Assembly (NCBI GenBank): GCA_020796225.1
Contig: CM036756.1
Location: 45,053,363-45,117,362, forward strand
Reading direction: 5' to 3'
Source: Arion vulgaris
Lineage: Eukaryota > Mollusca > Gastropoda > Stylommatophora > Arionidae
Length of the DNA: 64,000 nucleotides
A program made the position numbers and the translations under genes. The notes beneath the pieces are model-generated. The model saw nothing but the letters and a program-made list of their open reading frames with translations, made no database searches and was not told the DNA's origin. Below are positions 11,890-22,639 of the stretch, piece by piece (positions within the stretch are counted from its first letter, which is position 1; the number at the start of each line of letters is the position of its first letter).

Positions 11890-12140
11890 ACATCGAGGTA
11901 TATTGGGTGATACGGTGTTTAGCCTGTATTTTTTGTATTGACCGTCTCACACGATAAGTGATGTAGTAAACATCCCGCTGGTCACCTTTACTCTATATGG
12001 CTTTTCATTTAACCCCATTGACGCTCAGTTGACCTGAGAACCGTTAAGGTCCGGTAACAAATATCTCCGCTCACTGTGGAATTTAACTCAGACCCCGCGG
12101 CTAAAAAGCAAGTTTAACAACTACGCTACTTCGTCTCCAA
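11890..12140 (-). mobile_element. SINE H copy (tRNA-like head)
   Basis: In reverse complement it begins with an A-box-like AGCGTAGTTGTTAAACTTGC and a B-box-like GGTCTGAGTTAAATTCC, and ends near gaggtatattgggtgatac. A second copy is at 36240-36490 in the same orientation. The B box has decayed from GGTTCGANTCC, so this is a likely old tRNA-derived SINE. Confidence 0.5.
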
Positions 12141-12298
12141 TACAAACAAGAGGGTTAATGAAATTTTAAAATAGTTTACAGAAGAATGCTAAGGGCCCAG
12201 ATGGGCAAACACAGGAAGAGTTATTGAGAACAAAAATCAACGCACACGGAAGATGATCAGATTTTTTAAAAGTAATACATGTTTATTTACGTGTGTGC

Positions 12299-12328
12299 GT
12301 GAGAGAGAGAGAGAGAGAGCGAGATGGC

Positions 12329-12376
<48 letters not shown>
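12299..12376. repeat. compound (GA)n/(TA)n microsatellite
   Basis: A run of GA dinucleotides is followed directly by about 22 TA dinucleotides. Confidence 0.95.
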
Positions 12377-12379
<3 letters not shown>

Positions 12380-12550
12380 ACAATTAGTTTTTTAGTAAGA
12401 ACCTGATGGGAAGCAACGGATGCAATGAATATGATCAGCAAATAGTGTACAAGAATTAGAAGTTTCCAAAAAAAAATAATTGACAAGCACAGGTTTCGAA
12501 CAACTTACCCTTATTTCCTACGACACCCAATGCCTAGCCTAGAGCGTTCT

Positions 12551-12551
<1 letters not shown>

Positions 12552-12600
<49 letters not shown>
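12552..12600. repeat. (GA)n microsatellite
   Basis: About 22 consecutive GA dinucleotides. Confidence 0.95.
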
Positions 12601-12679
12601 CAGAAAGGATATCGATAAGAAACAGAGACAAAGAATGATACAGAAGGAAGATACTTGACAGCTAAACATCGTGACACAC

Positions 12680-12900
12680 CAGGAAGTCAACGAACGAAGG
12701 GAAACAGAACTAGCAAAATAGACATCTGAAGTCGAACGAGCGAAACAACGCAAGCCGGAAGTCAGAGAACGACTAGCAACAATAGTCATCTGAAGTCGGC
12801 GAATGAAGTCGGAACAGAACTAGCAACAATAGTCATCTGAAGTCAACGAACGAAGCGGAAACAGAACTAGCAACAATAGACATCTGAAGTCGGCGAATGT
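12680..12900. repeat. short degenerate tandem repeat
   Basis: About four imperfect units of 50-60 bp built on gaacgaag...aacagaactagcaacaatag and acatctgaagtcg. The last unit runs into the LINE 3' repeat at 12880, which shares gaagtcggcgaatg, so the array may have grown from the start of that repeat. Confidence 0.75.
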
Positions 12901-13030
12901 CCGCCTGCATGGCGAGGGACACTTGTCAAATGGTAAAGCAGGCTTTCAGGCAAAAATCAGTCAGAAGCGCCATATCAGACTAATGCTCGAATTCACAGCT
13001 GGCGAATGCACAATAAAGAAAGCAACAGGA
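12880..13030 (+). repeat. LINE 3'-end repeat (four copies in window)
   Basis: The block ctgaagtcggcgaatg...catggcgaggg...caaaaatcagtcagaagcg...gaattcacagc recurs at about 31600-31740 and 39030-39165 on the plus strand and 35215-35345 on the minus strand. At 39 kb it directly follows a LINE polymerase C-terminus, so it is probably that LINE's 3' untranslated region. Confidence 0.65.
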
Positions 13031-13238
13031 GGATGTGGACACTCAAGACGACCTACACCAGCCGGTGAGGTCCTTTATAATGATGAATATTATTTGCTTT
13101 ATTTGTAGCATAATTATACATATGTAAATAGATGCCATCTTCCCGTCCAAGGTTGCCTACAATGGACATCCAACATCTCTAAAAGACATCTTGCCATGAT
13201 GTTGCATTCTGTTAGACTGGAATTTGCTTACGCTTGAT

Positions 13239-13240
<2 letters not shown>

Positions 13241-13269
<29 letters not shown>

Positions 13270-13312
13270 TTGTGATATATATATATATACATATAATTGT
13301 GATATACATATA
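13241..13312. repeat. AT-rich microsatellite with a 28-bp duplication
   Basis: (AT)n followed by two copies of atatatacatataattgtgat. Confidence 0.85.
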
Positions 13313-13315
13313 AGC

Positions 13316-13485
13316 TTTACTACCCATAAGAGGACGCCCTAAACAGGCCTGGAGACAAAGTCTTCTTGATGAACTGAAGAGTGCTCGACTAACCTGGGAG
13401 ACCATCAAGAAAACACCTATAGACCGGAAAAAGTGGCGAACAACTGTTGAGACCCTACGCTCCACAAGGAGCGGAAAGGAATAAG
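13316..13485 (+). pseudogene. LINE polymerase C-terminal tail
   Basis: An open plus-strand frame without its own start reads LLPIRGRPKQAWRQSLLDEL, then LTWETIKKTPIDRKKWRT and VETLRSTRSGKE, then a stop. The RGRP box, the Trp residues and the basic DRKKWR stretch are the usual ending of RTE/CR1-type polymerases. It differs from the RTE-1 and RTE-2 tails, so it represents another family. Confidence 0.65.
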
Positions 13486-13971
13486 TCAGTTTACTGCCCA
13501 TACTAACTCAACTAATTCCTAACTTAGTCAAGAAAGTAGTAACTCTTACAATACGCATATTATAAGTCCGTTCAACAACTCATGCCCACAGTCTAATACA
13601 AATTGCAGCAAAACCATCAATTCTACAGTAGCGAAACTTTGCACCCAATCTTAGAATTATACTGACGGAAATGTCTGATGGAAGAAATTGCTATAGTAAA
13701 CCTGGATTTTGTAATATAATGGTTTCCTTTGATGTTGGCGGCATATTTGGCAGTCTGAGACGTAATTTTAGTTTTACAGTAAACGCACCAATATGACATT
13801 TGATGACAAGTCTCATGCAAAGGTGTGTCATGGGGGTCAATGTTGATATTTGCAAGTCATGAAATAAACAAGAAATGTAGACATAGTTGTATTATTGTTT
13901 TTAAATAGCTTACATTACAGTTAAAGTTAGCTGCCATGTCATAATGCCATCCCCTTTCACGTCCAGGTATA
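13486..13971. other. no gene seen
   Basis: AT-rich sequence with no supported feature. Confidence 0.4.
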
Positions 13972-14244
13972 TTGGGACTGGCAATGGCGGAGCTGCTTGG
14001 AGAAGTTCTCTTCCAATTGGTACTTCTTCGGTACAATGTGCGTGTTTTAACATATTTCTGTAGGAGGTATCACATAACTAATAGAAATGAAAGCTCTTTT
14101 TCCTTGGTTCATTATGATATCATGTGTATGCTAGATGAAGTTCATAATATAGCTAGCCTCTTCTTGTATAGTAGTAGGGTAATGACAGGCATTTTTGATC
14201 ATTGTCAAGCTTTCAACACTTCATTAGAAATAGTATATATCTAA
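13972..14244 (+). CDS. unrecognised 90-codon open frame, weak candidate
   Basis: I do not recognise this. An internal ATG at 13984 (context ggcaATGG) begins MAELLGEVLFQLVLLRYNVR, a short hydrophobic amphipathic stretch, and the region before it is slightly less AT-rich than its surroundings. A potential splice acceptor (attacag) lies upstream near 13919. The downstream half looks like random AT-rich translation. It could be a first exon, a transposon remnant or chance. No neighbouring feature supports it. Confidence 0.15.
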   Translation: MGLAMAELLGEVLFQLVLLRYNVRVLTYFCRRYHITNRNESSFSLVHYDIMCMLDEVHNIASLFLYSSRVMTGIFDHCQAFNTSLEIVYI

Positions 14245-15130
14245 GTGATCATTCATGTTTTTCAGAAGTTATCAATAGACAATATGACCCAATAGCTTCA
14301 CACTAATTTCAATATACGGCTCTAACTAAAAGTCTGTGTCGCACTTATGATGTCATTTGTTTACCACGGTCAATCGCGTTTTGAATCGGTGCTCGGGAAA
14401 TGCAAGAATTTGTATTTTTAAACTATAGATTTCGTCCTGAATGTTGCTGTTTGTCACCATGTATTAAATGGCTGTAAACATTAGTTTTCTTCAACCATGC
14501 CAATGGACGCGTTAAATATATAGCACAAAGAAGGCAACTTCTCGATGGTATGATTGTTTGAATAGCAACAAATATTTTGTAGCGTCGGGAACATGTGTAG
14601 TTCACATGCAAGTTATTTAATCAAATGGTTGAATAGATACAAATTTGTATTTATGGGTATGACAAGTTGAACGGACTATAAAACCGCCTTTTACGCACTG
14701 TTTTTGAGGACTAAACTTTAAGACGAAGATGTCCTTACAAAATTTATTATAACTGTCCTATGTTCAACAGCAGAGGAAAACTTATTAACTTATTTATTAA
14801 CAAGTGGTTAGAAAAATATAGTTTGTGATGGTTTGTAATGGTTTGTGATAGTTTGTCAAGTGGCGTATTGTATTGTTAGAGTAGTTTGAAAATTGTCGCG
14901 CCGACCGACACATTTCTGCAGGATTAAGCGGTCCACATTATTCCAGCGTTTTCCTGTAACACACAAGTAATCAATACAGCAACAATGTAAATCTCTTGTG
15001 GATGCTTTATGTGTCAAACAGGACACGAAGAGGATATAACAAGATTCAGACAAAAACAAGTTAAAACGTAAAACTGCCTTACTTAGTGTTTAGATATCCC
15101 GCTTTGGTGCATAGTTTTACTGCAGTTAGG
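14245..15130. other. no gene seen
   Basis: AT-rich sequence with only short frames. A G-run (ggggggg at about 15128) lies just before the SINE. Confidence 0.4.
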
Positions 15131-15267
15131 GGGGGGGTCTCAATGGCGAAGTGATCAAGCCGTTTGTCTGTCTTACTGAAGGTTGTATGTTCGAATCCAG
15201 ACCGAGACAGATGTACAATTCTTTCATGAAATCACTAGGACTGTTGCCGGAGCTACGAAGTTAGTGT

Positions 15268-15880
15268 TTTGTGCAATGCTCTCGTCAGATGGCATGTCAT
15301 GTCTGCCGACAGGGACGGAGCCATATATTGAAACCTGGTGCAATGCTCTCGTCAGATGGCATGTCATGTCTGCCGACAGGGACGGAGCCATATATTGAAA
15401 CCTGGTGCAATGCTCTCGTCAGATGGCATGTCATGTCTGCCGACAGGAACGGAGCCATATATTGAAACCTGGTGCAATGCTCTCGTCCCGATGGCATGTC
15501 ATGTCTGCCGACAGGGACGGAGCCATATATTGAAACCTGGTGCAATGCTCTCGTCAGATGGCATGTCATGTCTGCCGACAGGGACGGAGCCATATATTGA
15601 AACCTGGTGCAATGCTCTCGTCAGATGGCATGTCATGTCTGCCGACAGGGACGGAGCCATATATTGAAACCTGGTGCAATGCTCTCGTCAGATGGCATGT
15701 CATGTCTGCCGACAGGACGGAGCCATATATTGAAACCTGTGCAATGCCTCGTCAGATGGCATGTCATGTCGCCGACAGGACGGAGCCATATTGAAACCTG
15801 GTGCAATGCTCTCGTCAGATGGCATGTCATGTCTGCCGACAGGGACGGAGCCATATATTGAAACCTGGTGAATGCCTCGT
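15268..15880. repeat. 67-bp minisatellite, block 1 (about 9 units)
   Basis: The units start gcaatgctctcgtcagatgg and end catatattgaaacctggt. Starts at 15271, 15338, 15405 and then 15540, 15607 and 15674 show the 67-bp period; one unit has an extra base (cccgatgg). The last three units are shortened by small deletions. Open frames here (for example 60-109 codons) are by-products of the repeat. Confidence 0.93.
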
Positions 15881-16015
15881 CAGATGGCATGTCAGTTGGT
15901 CTCAAGCGACAGGACAGCGTTTGTCTGTCTTATGAAGGTGATGTCTCGAATCAGACTGGACATGTACAATTTTTCATGAATCCTAGGACTGTTGCCGGAG
16001 CTACGAAGTTAGTGT

Positions 16016-16360
16016 TTTGTGCAATGCTCTCGTCAGATGGCATGTCATGTCTGCCGACAGGGACGGAGCCATATATTGAAACCTGGTGCAATGCTCTCGT
16101 CAGATGGCATGTCATGTCTGCCGACAGGGACGGAGCCATATATTGAAACCTGGTGCAATGCTCTCGTCAGATGGCATGTCATGTCTGCCGACAGGGACGG
16201 AGCCATATATTGAAACCTGGTGCAATGCTCTCGTCAGATGGCATGTCATGTCTGCCGACAGGGACGGAGCCATATATTGAAACCTGGTGCAATGCTCTCG
16301 TCAGATGGCATGTCATGTCTGCCGACAGGGACGGAGCCATATATTGAAACCTGGTGCAAT
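16016..16360. repeat. 67-bp minisatellite, block 2 (five units)
   Basis: Five almost identical 67-bp units (starts at 16019, 16086, 16153, 16220 and 16287), ending where gtgcaatgaagtcaa restores the normal SINE 3' end. They are more uniform than block 1, suggesting more recent amplification or homogenisation. Confidence 0.93.
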
Positions 16361-16372
16361 GAAGTCAACCCT

Positions 16373-16744
16373 TCACCTTTGGACATTTTTTTGACTGCAG
16401 TTTTTCCCTATCATGAGTTTTAACACATACACTTCACAACTACATAACTATTTCAACAAGCAAATACCAATGTATTATAAGCAATAAATACAAAGCCTAT
16501 TTTAACAACCATATTTTTTTTTATTAACAATATTCATGTGACAGTGTTAAATATTAACTTTGAGCAATATTGCACGAATTGATGTTGCAAATGGCTGACA
16601 CATATACACTTAACAAAATACATCACAACATATTAATCCTGACAAATTGATTAGGTCAGAGAAGAATTAATATCAAGCATGGTATGTGTTTGAACAACAA
16701 CAAAAAGTGTATATAAACTGGATTCAGAATGAATGTCAAGCATA
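16373..16744. other. no gene seen
   Basis: Very AT-rich spacer with no supported feature. Confidence 0.4.
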
Positions 16745-16870
16745 CGGTGTCTGCAGTAGCGTAGTTGTTAGTGAACTTGTTTCTTGTGAGCATAGTCCGG
16801 GTTCGTTATTGGTTACTAAACTGACGTCATTGCACTCCGGGCAGACCCATAGGTGCTCAGTCTACTGAGC
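16745..16870. mobile_element. tRNA-like SINE head interrupted by an RH-LINE 3' end
   Basis: The plus strand has AGCGTAGTTGTTAGTGAACT and then ccgggttcg (SINE H-like A and B boxes). The sequence switches within the B box to ttattggttactaaactgac and gcagacccataggtgctcag, the minus-strand 3' end of RH-LINE as at 46150 and 62350. The LINE apparently inserted in the SINE's B box. Confidence 0.6.
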
Positions 16871-17119
16871 AAGTGGGTTGGAGCGAGTTGTTGTTGTCCT
16901 ACAAGATGTTGTCTGTTTCAAGTCCTAAATAAACTATCCAGAATAATTCATAAAGATAACTGTACTGAAACATTAGCTATTTGTGTCACTGTACATTCTA
17001 ACAATATGCCACAATATAACACAACATACATTTATTATAATAGCACCAATACAAAATACAAACAATTCTATAGCTTAATGTCAATAATAATAATTCATTT
17101 TGTACCTTTATACGTTTCA

Positions 17120-17345
17120 TAGGGCCTGCAAGTAATTTCTCCATGCCGCTCTATTCTGGGCAACTCGCTCAATCTCTTCCATGGAATTGAGACTGATATT
17201 TCTTGCCTCTCTCAGCAAAGTTCACTTCATGGTCTCCCTAGGGCATCCTCTCTTTCTTGAACCCTTTGTTTCAATGTCTGTTTTGGTATTCTTTGATCAT
17301 TTCTTCTCAAGGTATGTCCAACATATTTTAAATAATGCTGGTAAT
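17120..17345 (-). pseudogene. LINE polymerase C-terminal fragment
   Basis: On the minus strand it reads SRKRGCPRETMK, a stop, then LLREARNISLNSMEEIERVA and QNRAAWRN, a polymerase tail with the basic box and final Trp. One stop is present and no upstream domain remains. Confidence 0.55.
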
Positions 17346-17439
17346 TAATTATGGGATATTCTAGTAACAGGGATTAGCTGCTTGCTCTGGCTGATGTCAC
17401 GCAGTGTGCCAGCTGCACTTTTTAATTATATCTCTTCTT

Positions 17440-17672
17440 TCTTTCTTTTGCCCTTCTCTGCTCTTTTGCTGTTAGGCGTTGCAGGTTTAACTGATGAACG
17501 GTTTCTGAGATAGTGCACGCTCTGTCGCTTGATTTGCTGTGGTATTGTGGAGTTTTAAGATGTCTGCAACTCCTTCAATCCATCTTTTTCTTGGTCTGCT
17601 CCTTCCCCTTGAGGATTCCATTTTCAGGTTGTATGCTCTTGCAACTTGTGTATTCTGGTTCATTCTCACCAA
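17440..17672 (-). pseudogene. LINE polymerase C-terminal fragment (second family)
   Basis: The minus-strand frame contains HLVRMNQNTQVARAYNLKME and GRSRPRKRWIEGVADILK, followed by a short Ala-rich end. This is the typical HxxRM...GRPRKRW ending of RTE-like polymerases. It differs from the fragment at 17120-17345. Confidence 0.65.
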
Positions 17673-17707
17673 GTGGTCGAAAATTGTAATGGCTATACCA
17701 AAGTTTT

Positions 17708-17960
17708 TTCTTCTTCAAACGCTCCCTATCGATCACTTGTTTAACCCCTCTTTGTGATTTGTGTGTGATCTGAGCCTAAGAGCGATTATACGTTGTGCCA
17801 ATTATGCACCTACAAGTAGGCCAGCACATCCGATTTCTGCGACACTTTTATTTACTAGGTAGCTTCCTAAACCCCTTCCTCAGTCCCCTTATGGCATGGC
17901 TTATAGGCACATTACTATTATTTTCTCCCCTTGCTAGCCCCAGCAACACACAGGCGATAC
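17708..17960 (-). mobile_element. SINE A copy
   Basis: Tail at the left (ttcttcttcaaacgctcc), then tgtgatctgagcctaagagc and aattatgcacctacaagtag, and a head near gctagccccagcaac. Decayed in the middle relative to the 25.4-kb copy. Confidence 0.65.
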
Positions 17961-18424
17961 CAAAGTTTGAACTTGGCTCTTCATGATTGAGACATATGTC
18001 ATAACTACAAGTCACCAGCTACTACATGTTCCTCTGCAACAATGATAAATGCCTGAATACAAAATGTCAGTGTAAAACTAAAACTTCTAACATGTTCTAA
18101 TGCTTCTATTTAAAATTTATTTCTGTAACATAATAATGACAAATGGCCATGAAAACAGATTTAAAATGTTACACAATTATCAAGCAAATAAATATTTAAA
18201 TGCAAGTGCAATTCATATTTTTAAAATGACAGTAAAAAAATAAAATTTAATTAAAAGCATAAAATCATTATTGAAATGTGTAAAATTGGTAATAAACTAA
18301 ATGTGTTTAAAAAATAAATTGCTATCAATGGCAAGTTAGGATACAATGAATTGAAGAATGACACCTGAGAGAGAGATTGCAAACTCTAGTTAAAACAAAG
18401 AACAAGTGTTAAAAGCATATTCAG

Positions 18425-18700
18425 ACAAATGGAGTCTCTGTGCATAGAGGTAGGTGTTCGCTTCTTGTTCCAAAGGTACTCGGTTCGCACCCTTGTGGAG
18501 CCATCTGGATATTTTTCCAGAGATCCCTGATCTCAGTGTAGGTGAGTTCGAGTTCCTAGTCATATTGTTGACTGACAATAAAACGTAGGTGCTGTGTTCA
18601 AGTTGAGCGTGTAAAATAACTCTTGGCAGTTTAAAAATGAGAAGAACAAACTGGAAAGCTTCTGCCCGAGCAAAATTCGTTAGAAAGATTAATAAATAAA
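18425..18700 (+). mobile_element. SINE E copy
   Basis: Head GTCTCTGTGCATAGAGGTAG with the B-box-like ACTCGGTTCGCACCC, then agagatccctgatctcagtg and gtgttcaagttgagcg. It matches the reverse complement of 32760-33000. The distal segment that is expanded at 6.3 kb is missing. Confidence 0.7.
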
Positions 18701-18859
18701 ATTCCTACAGAATAATAATAGAAATTAAGCATACCAATCATTAAACATCTCTCATCTGGTCAAGTAAACTAGAACTGCTCTCAAAAAGTAATTTTTGCTT
18801 ATGTTAGATCTGCTATAGAAAACAGTTTTAAAACATTTCTAGTATATAATCAATCCTCA

Positions 18860-19090
18860 AGTGCCATGCCTGCCAGCGTAGGCGATCATATCTCTCCACA
18901 ACTCTCTCTGCTTGGGCTTGGTGCATGTAATCACTTCTGAAGTCGATCTTCGTCAAACCATGATGTCAGGCCATCCAACATCTTCTCCTCTGTCTTCCAC
19001 GATCTCTTCTTCCCTGAATTTTACCTGTTGTCACCAAATGTTCTAAACGTTCTCTTCACATTATATGCTGGAAGAACCTTGATTGCCAAA
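18860..19090 (-). pseudogene. LINE polymerase C-terminal fragment
   Basis: The minus strand encodes SGKKRSWKTEEKMLDGLTSW, and after a frameshift ITCTKPKQRELWRDMIAYAG. This is a polymerase tail with the Trp and basic residues usual for RTE or CR1 elements. The same segment is at 4735-5090. Confidence 0.55.
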
Positions 19091-19464
19091 ATCTTATTCT
19101 TTTGATAAGGTATAAGGTTACTTTGTGTGCAGGCCTGCTTTAAAATCTCCTCATTTGAGTATATAATACATACAAAAATACAAATCATATCTTTATATAA
19201 TGTTGTTGTTTATTTGGCAATAAATGTACAACTCTGAATAATGATGGTTGGTAAAATTCAACTAATTTGGCAATTTATTCATTCTAAGGGTGTCAGATTA
19301 TTAGAATTTTATTGTATATCTATGAGACTTGGAGAAATAAATGTTTGTCAGAATCATTGTAAAGAAAATAGGAATAATGTGTTCTTGCACAAACTTTTAC
19401 AAACAATACTGATGAAGTTGTAATTTTAGCAAACATCATATAAATAAATATCACTATATATATT

Positions 19465-19545
19465 TGCACAGAACAGAGTTTTTCAGGACTGCTGTCATGG
19501 AAGCCATGTTCTGTAAGGGACAAGATACTTGATGATGATGATATA
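19465..19545 (+). pseudogene. LINE extreme C-terminus with (GAT)n tail
   Basis: The frame reads TEFFRTAVMEAMFCKGQDT then a stop and gatgatgatg, the ending of RTE-like polymerases with a simple-repeat tail. Only about 25 codons remain. Confidence 0.5.
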
Positions 19546-19744
19546 TAAAATTCTTTCTTATACTGCACAAAATAAATAAATATGCCACTGTATATATATA
19601 CTTCTTATATTGCACACAATACATATTTAAACTGATAAATGACTTATCAAATCTGATAAATTTCTATATAAACTAATGTTATAACATCAAAATAGACATA
19701 TCCCGAAGGAACTCAAAACCAAAGAAAATATATAAAAGAATATA

Positions 19745-19955
19745 TAATCTTTGAATATATCATAGGAAATGAAGGGTTGGTGAAGAACATTATGAAAAGA
19801 GGAAGACCACAGAGAAAATGGATTTAGGAAGTTAATGATGTATGATCACAACGGCTGCAGATTCTGGACATCTGGCCTATGAGAGAGAAATTCCAAAAGA
19901 TTGTTAGGGTGGCAAAGAGTTCTGCTCAGGACAAGCTACTGGATAATATAAATAT
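19745..19955 (+). pseudogene. LINE polymerase C-terminal fragment
   Basis: The plus strand reads GLVKNIMKRGRPQRKWI, a stop, EVNDV, and later REKFQKIVRVAKSSAQDK. It has the RGRPQRKW basic box and the tail also seen at 10395-10440. Confidence 0.55.
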
Positions 19956-20144
19956 ATATATAAATATGTCTGTATACAATTTATGATGCATATATTGGTT
20001 AAAAACAACAATTTAAAATGATGTCCATAGAGGTTCTATAATTTGAACTTTTGTTTCAACCAAACAAAAATATGCAGAATTACAATAAAAACATTTGACA
20101 CAATAATACTAAATATTACAAGTATGAAAATAAAAGCTATAATT

Positions 20145-20545
20145 GATTGTTATGTGTTCCAGAAATACACAAGATTATCATGCAAAGGGAGGTAAAATGT
20201 GTTGCTATTTTATCACGTTATATGCAATACTCAAACAGCAAGTCCGAAATTGATGTTTGAGAAAAAATAATGGCTCCAACATCTGCAACCAACAAAACGG
20301 GACTCCTATCTCTGCAGCCTTTATTGAATTTGATGATGGTCAAAAAGGTGTTCCCATATATTGAAGGCACCGGTATCCATTCTTTCCGATGATCGATATT
20401 TGTGAGCCGGCATGCCATGTTCCAGAAATTCACAAGATACCGTGCAAAGGAAGATAAAATGTTTTGCTATACTATCACAGGTAATATGAGATACTCAAAC
20501 AGCCCGTCTGAAATTGATGTTTAAGAAAAAATAATAGAGAACTTG
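20145..20545. repeat. pair of ~120-bp direct repeats around an RH-LINE scrap
   Basis: tgttccagaaatacacaaga at 20155 and tgttccagaaattcacaaga at 20420 begin two copies of a ~120-bp segment running to the aaattgatgttt...gaaaaaataat motif, about 265 bp apart. Between them, the minus strand has an RH-LINE-like stretch around KEWIPVPSIYGNTFLTIIKF, comparable with EEWIPTDGSMMNYLNVIITL at 46.9 kb. Confidence 0.55.
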
Positions 20546-20635
20546 GTGGACAAATAGAACTGAATACTTCTTATTCTTTGTTTACTTTCAGAGAAAAGTA
20601 TTATCAATGCTCGGAGATAGAAAATATACTTTGAA

Positions 20636-20840
20636 ATGAAGAAATACAAGTATTGTCTAGCATGTGTGCTGAAGCTAGACATACTGATTGGTGCGGTAAA
20701 TCTAGAAAACCATGCAAGAAACTGCAGTAGATACATCAACCAGCATAGGACAAAAGTATTTAGTCTAAACACACAAAAGATATGCATAGGAGATTCGAAC
20801 AATTGTGGACATGTCTGATATATGATCCTCAAATGAACAA
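20636..20840 (+). pseudogene. RH-LINE 3' fragment
   Basis: A frame ending NCSRYINQHRTKVFSLN...NNCGHV resembles RLINQHRTGVLGRWTLLDLL near the 3' end of the RH-LINE at 52.2 kb. Highly decayed. Confidence 0.45.
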
Positions 20841-20984
20841 AACGTAGCAGTTAGTTCCAGACTACCAAAAGCATTTTCATAAAGTTTTTTTCAAGCAAGG
20901 AGGGACACGTGATACAGACATGTACTAATCTGTTCACAATATTATGCTGGGCAGGTCTGTAACATATTTTACAGACCCTACAGC

Positions 20985-21350
20985 CGGTACCTCACATAGT
21001 AGCATGTCCCTTGCGGAACGTCGCTTTAATCACAGCCTGCCTGAAAAACTGTCTGTCTCTAGCAAGTTCTCCCGCCTTCTCCAGCGTCATGTTCAAGGTT
21101 TCTTTTATGTCTTGCTGCCACCTTCATTTCGGTCGTCCCCTGCCTCGTACTCCAAGAACCATACCTTCCATTACCATTTCCTCCAAACCACTGTGGCGTT
21201 TAACATGGCCAAAATATTTCATCTTTCTGGGACATGATGTTATTTTTGAGTCAATGCAGCTGGTACCACAGTTACACAAATCTGTTGCGCCAATCTTTAT
21301 ACTTATAGATTGTCTGTTATGTCCTGTACACAGACAGAACATGACTTGCT
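20985..21350 (-). pseudogene. RTE-like polymerase C-terminal fragment
   Basis: The minus strand reads PRKMKYFGHVKRHSGLEEMV, then GVRGRGRPKWQQDIKETLNM, and in the next frame TLEKAGELARDRQFFRQAVI and KATFRKGHAT. It is a clear YFGHxxR...GRGRP...LARDR...FRKGH polymerase tail with one frameshift. Upstream RT motifs are not present. Confidence 0.75.
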
Positions 21351-21589
21351 CTCATTGAATAGTTTATTAGCAATGTCTGTGAGAACAAATACCAAGGCCA
21401 GATTAAGTCACTTCATTGTGCTAGTAGAACTCTAAGATATTATACCCATTGAAGTATTAAGTACATGAAAATAATATGCAGTATATTGTATTGTAAAAAA
21501 ATGAAAACTTTCACAACCATATTTTCAGAGAATATTGAAAACAAGAGATCTAAAATTCCTGGCAGTTTATGTCAACAAGTTGTTATAGC

Positions 21590-21775
21590 ATAGTTAATTA
21601 GTGCACTTGCTTTGTAGATGCATGATCTCATGATCAAATTCCTCAGTTGGAGTGGGATTTTTTCAGACCGCAATGGTGCTCAGATTGACCCAGTCCACAG
21701 CCTGGCTCTAGCACAGGCCAGACAACTGGCCGGGTATTCCTGACCTAGATAAGAAAGGGATCTGGAAAATACAGA
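21590..21775 (+). mobile_element. SINE F, tRNA-like repeat
   Basis: A-box-like TAGCATAGTTAATTAGTGCA and B-box-like ATGATCAAATTCC are about 40 bp apart, followed by a tail with gacccagtccacagcctggc. Only one copy was found in the window, so the assignment is tentative. Confidence 0.4.
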
Positions 21776-21799
21776 TGTTTGATAGAACACTGCACGCTT

Positions 21800-21955
21800 T
21801 TTGCAATTTTACTCAATTCGGTGAGTCTATGGTTATTTGTTGGCGAAACATATTCATTATATTGATATTCCTTATTGTTAAACTTAACTTGTTGGATAAT
21901 ATGACTTCGAGTTAGCATTTTGTGTTGATTTTAAAATGAATTCGTCTATATACAC
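21800..21955. repeat. dispersed repeat G, inverted copy
   Basis: Reverse-complement match to 6965-7130: attttactcaatt..gtgagtctatggttattt, atattccttattgttaaact, and gttgattttaaaatgaattc. Confidence 0.6.
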
Positions 21956-22189
21956 CAATACTGGAATGCGAGGTCACGTGGTGTAGTTGGGGTCTGATTT
22001 CCCATAATTCTTACCTGAGCCCGAAGGCCCAGTAGTTTATAGTTGGCTCTGCCCAGTCTCAATTGGGTACCAGAGAAACACCAAGAAGTAAAGGCAGTGG
22101 GTGGGATATTGACCATATTACCCACCATATGCTGTTGGGCAAACAAAATATGCATCTAATTTCGTATTCTCAATATATCCCTGGTAAGA

Positions 22190-22420
22190 AAAAGTTGTTT
22201 CTTTCATGTCAACATTCGAGAAGCGTTTGGCCAAATGTATTAAAGCGCAGCTCCCATGCAGAAGACTTGTGTTCAATCTACAGTAAAGCCAAGGATTTGT
22301 TTCTGCCGGGGCATAAAAGAAAAATCCTACCCTGAACAGTTTCACAGTGACTGCACTATCTATGAGGCCATTAAATTCTTCAGGTTCTCGTCCTCCCTGT
22401 CCTACTCTATCTATTCTCTC
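22190..22420 (+). mobile_element. SINE C copy
   Basis: tRNA-like head with an A box around TGGCCAAATGTATTAAAGC and a B box GTGTTCAATCTAC. The body ggatttgtttctgcc...aaaaatcctaccctgaacag and the ending ccattaaattcttcaggttc are shared with copies at 23250 and 29935; the 35092 copy keeps the head and the ccattaaattc ending but lost the middle. An overlapping frame is incidental. Confidence 0.7.
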
Positions 22421-22639
22421 ATCCTGTTTTGCCTTTCGAAAAAGGAGACACCTGGAGCGAGCCTTCCTGTGCGCCATGTCTTTTCTCAGTCCTGATTTGC
22501 CTCACAGCTTCAGGATAAACGGGCTTTTGTAGCACTTTATAAACAGTGTCTTTCATCGCATCTGTTATCCTTTACTGCACTAAAAGGGATACTAAAAGTT
22601 AATTGCATATCCTTTACAGGACTTTGAATCAACGCAGCT

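Larger units (their letters stand above)
15131..16372 (+). mobile_element. SINE T copy with two internally amplified blocks
   Basis: The head (about 15136-15205) has an A-box-like TGGCGAAGTGATCAAGC and a B box ATGTTCGAATCC, so it is tRNA-derived with a polymerase III promoter. The body (ggactgttgccggagctacg) matches the unexpanded copy at 42030-42262. From 15262 the distal body is multiplied as 67-bp units. A second, decayed head-plus-body segment follows (about 15885-16018), then a second block of units, then the normal 3' end gtgcaatgaagtcaaccctt. So both the unit and a larger block were duplicated. Confidence 0.85.

Noticed and set aside
13972..14244. Confident small gene from the 90-codon frame
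   Set aside because: Only the start context is favourable. There is no domain, no confirmed splice donor and no second exon; it is kept as a low-confidence feature only.
15136..15205. True tRNA gene
   Set aside because: A and B boxes are present, but the acceptor stem does not close, and the sequence continues into a repeated SINE body.
15183..16423. Set of overlapping 60-109 codon frames rich in Cys and Met
   Set aside because: All are translations of the 67-bp tandem unit; the frame changes from unit to unit and no start or signal is consistent.
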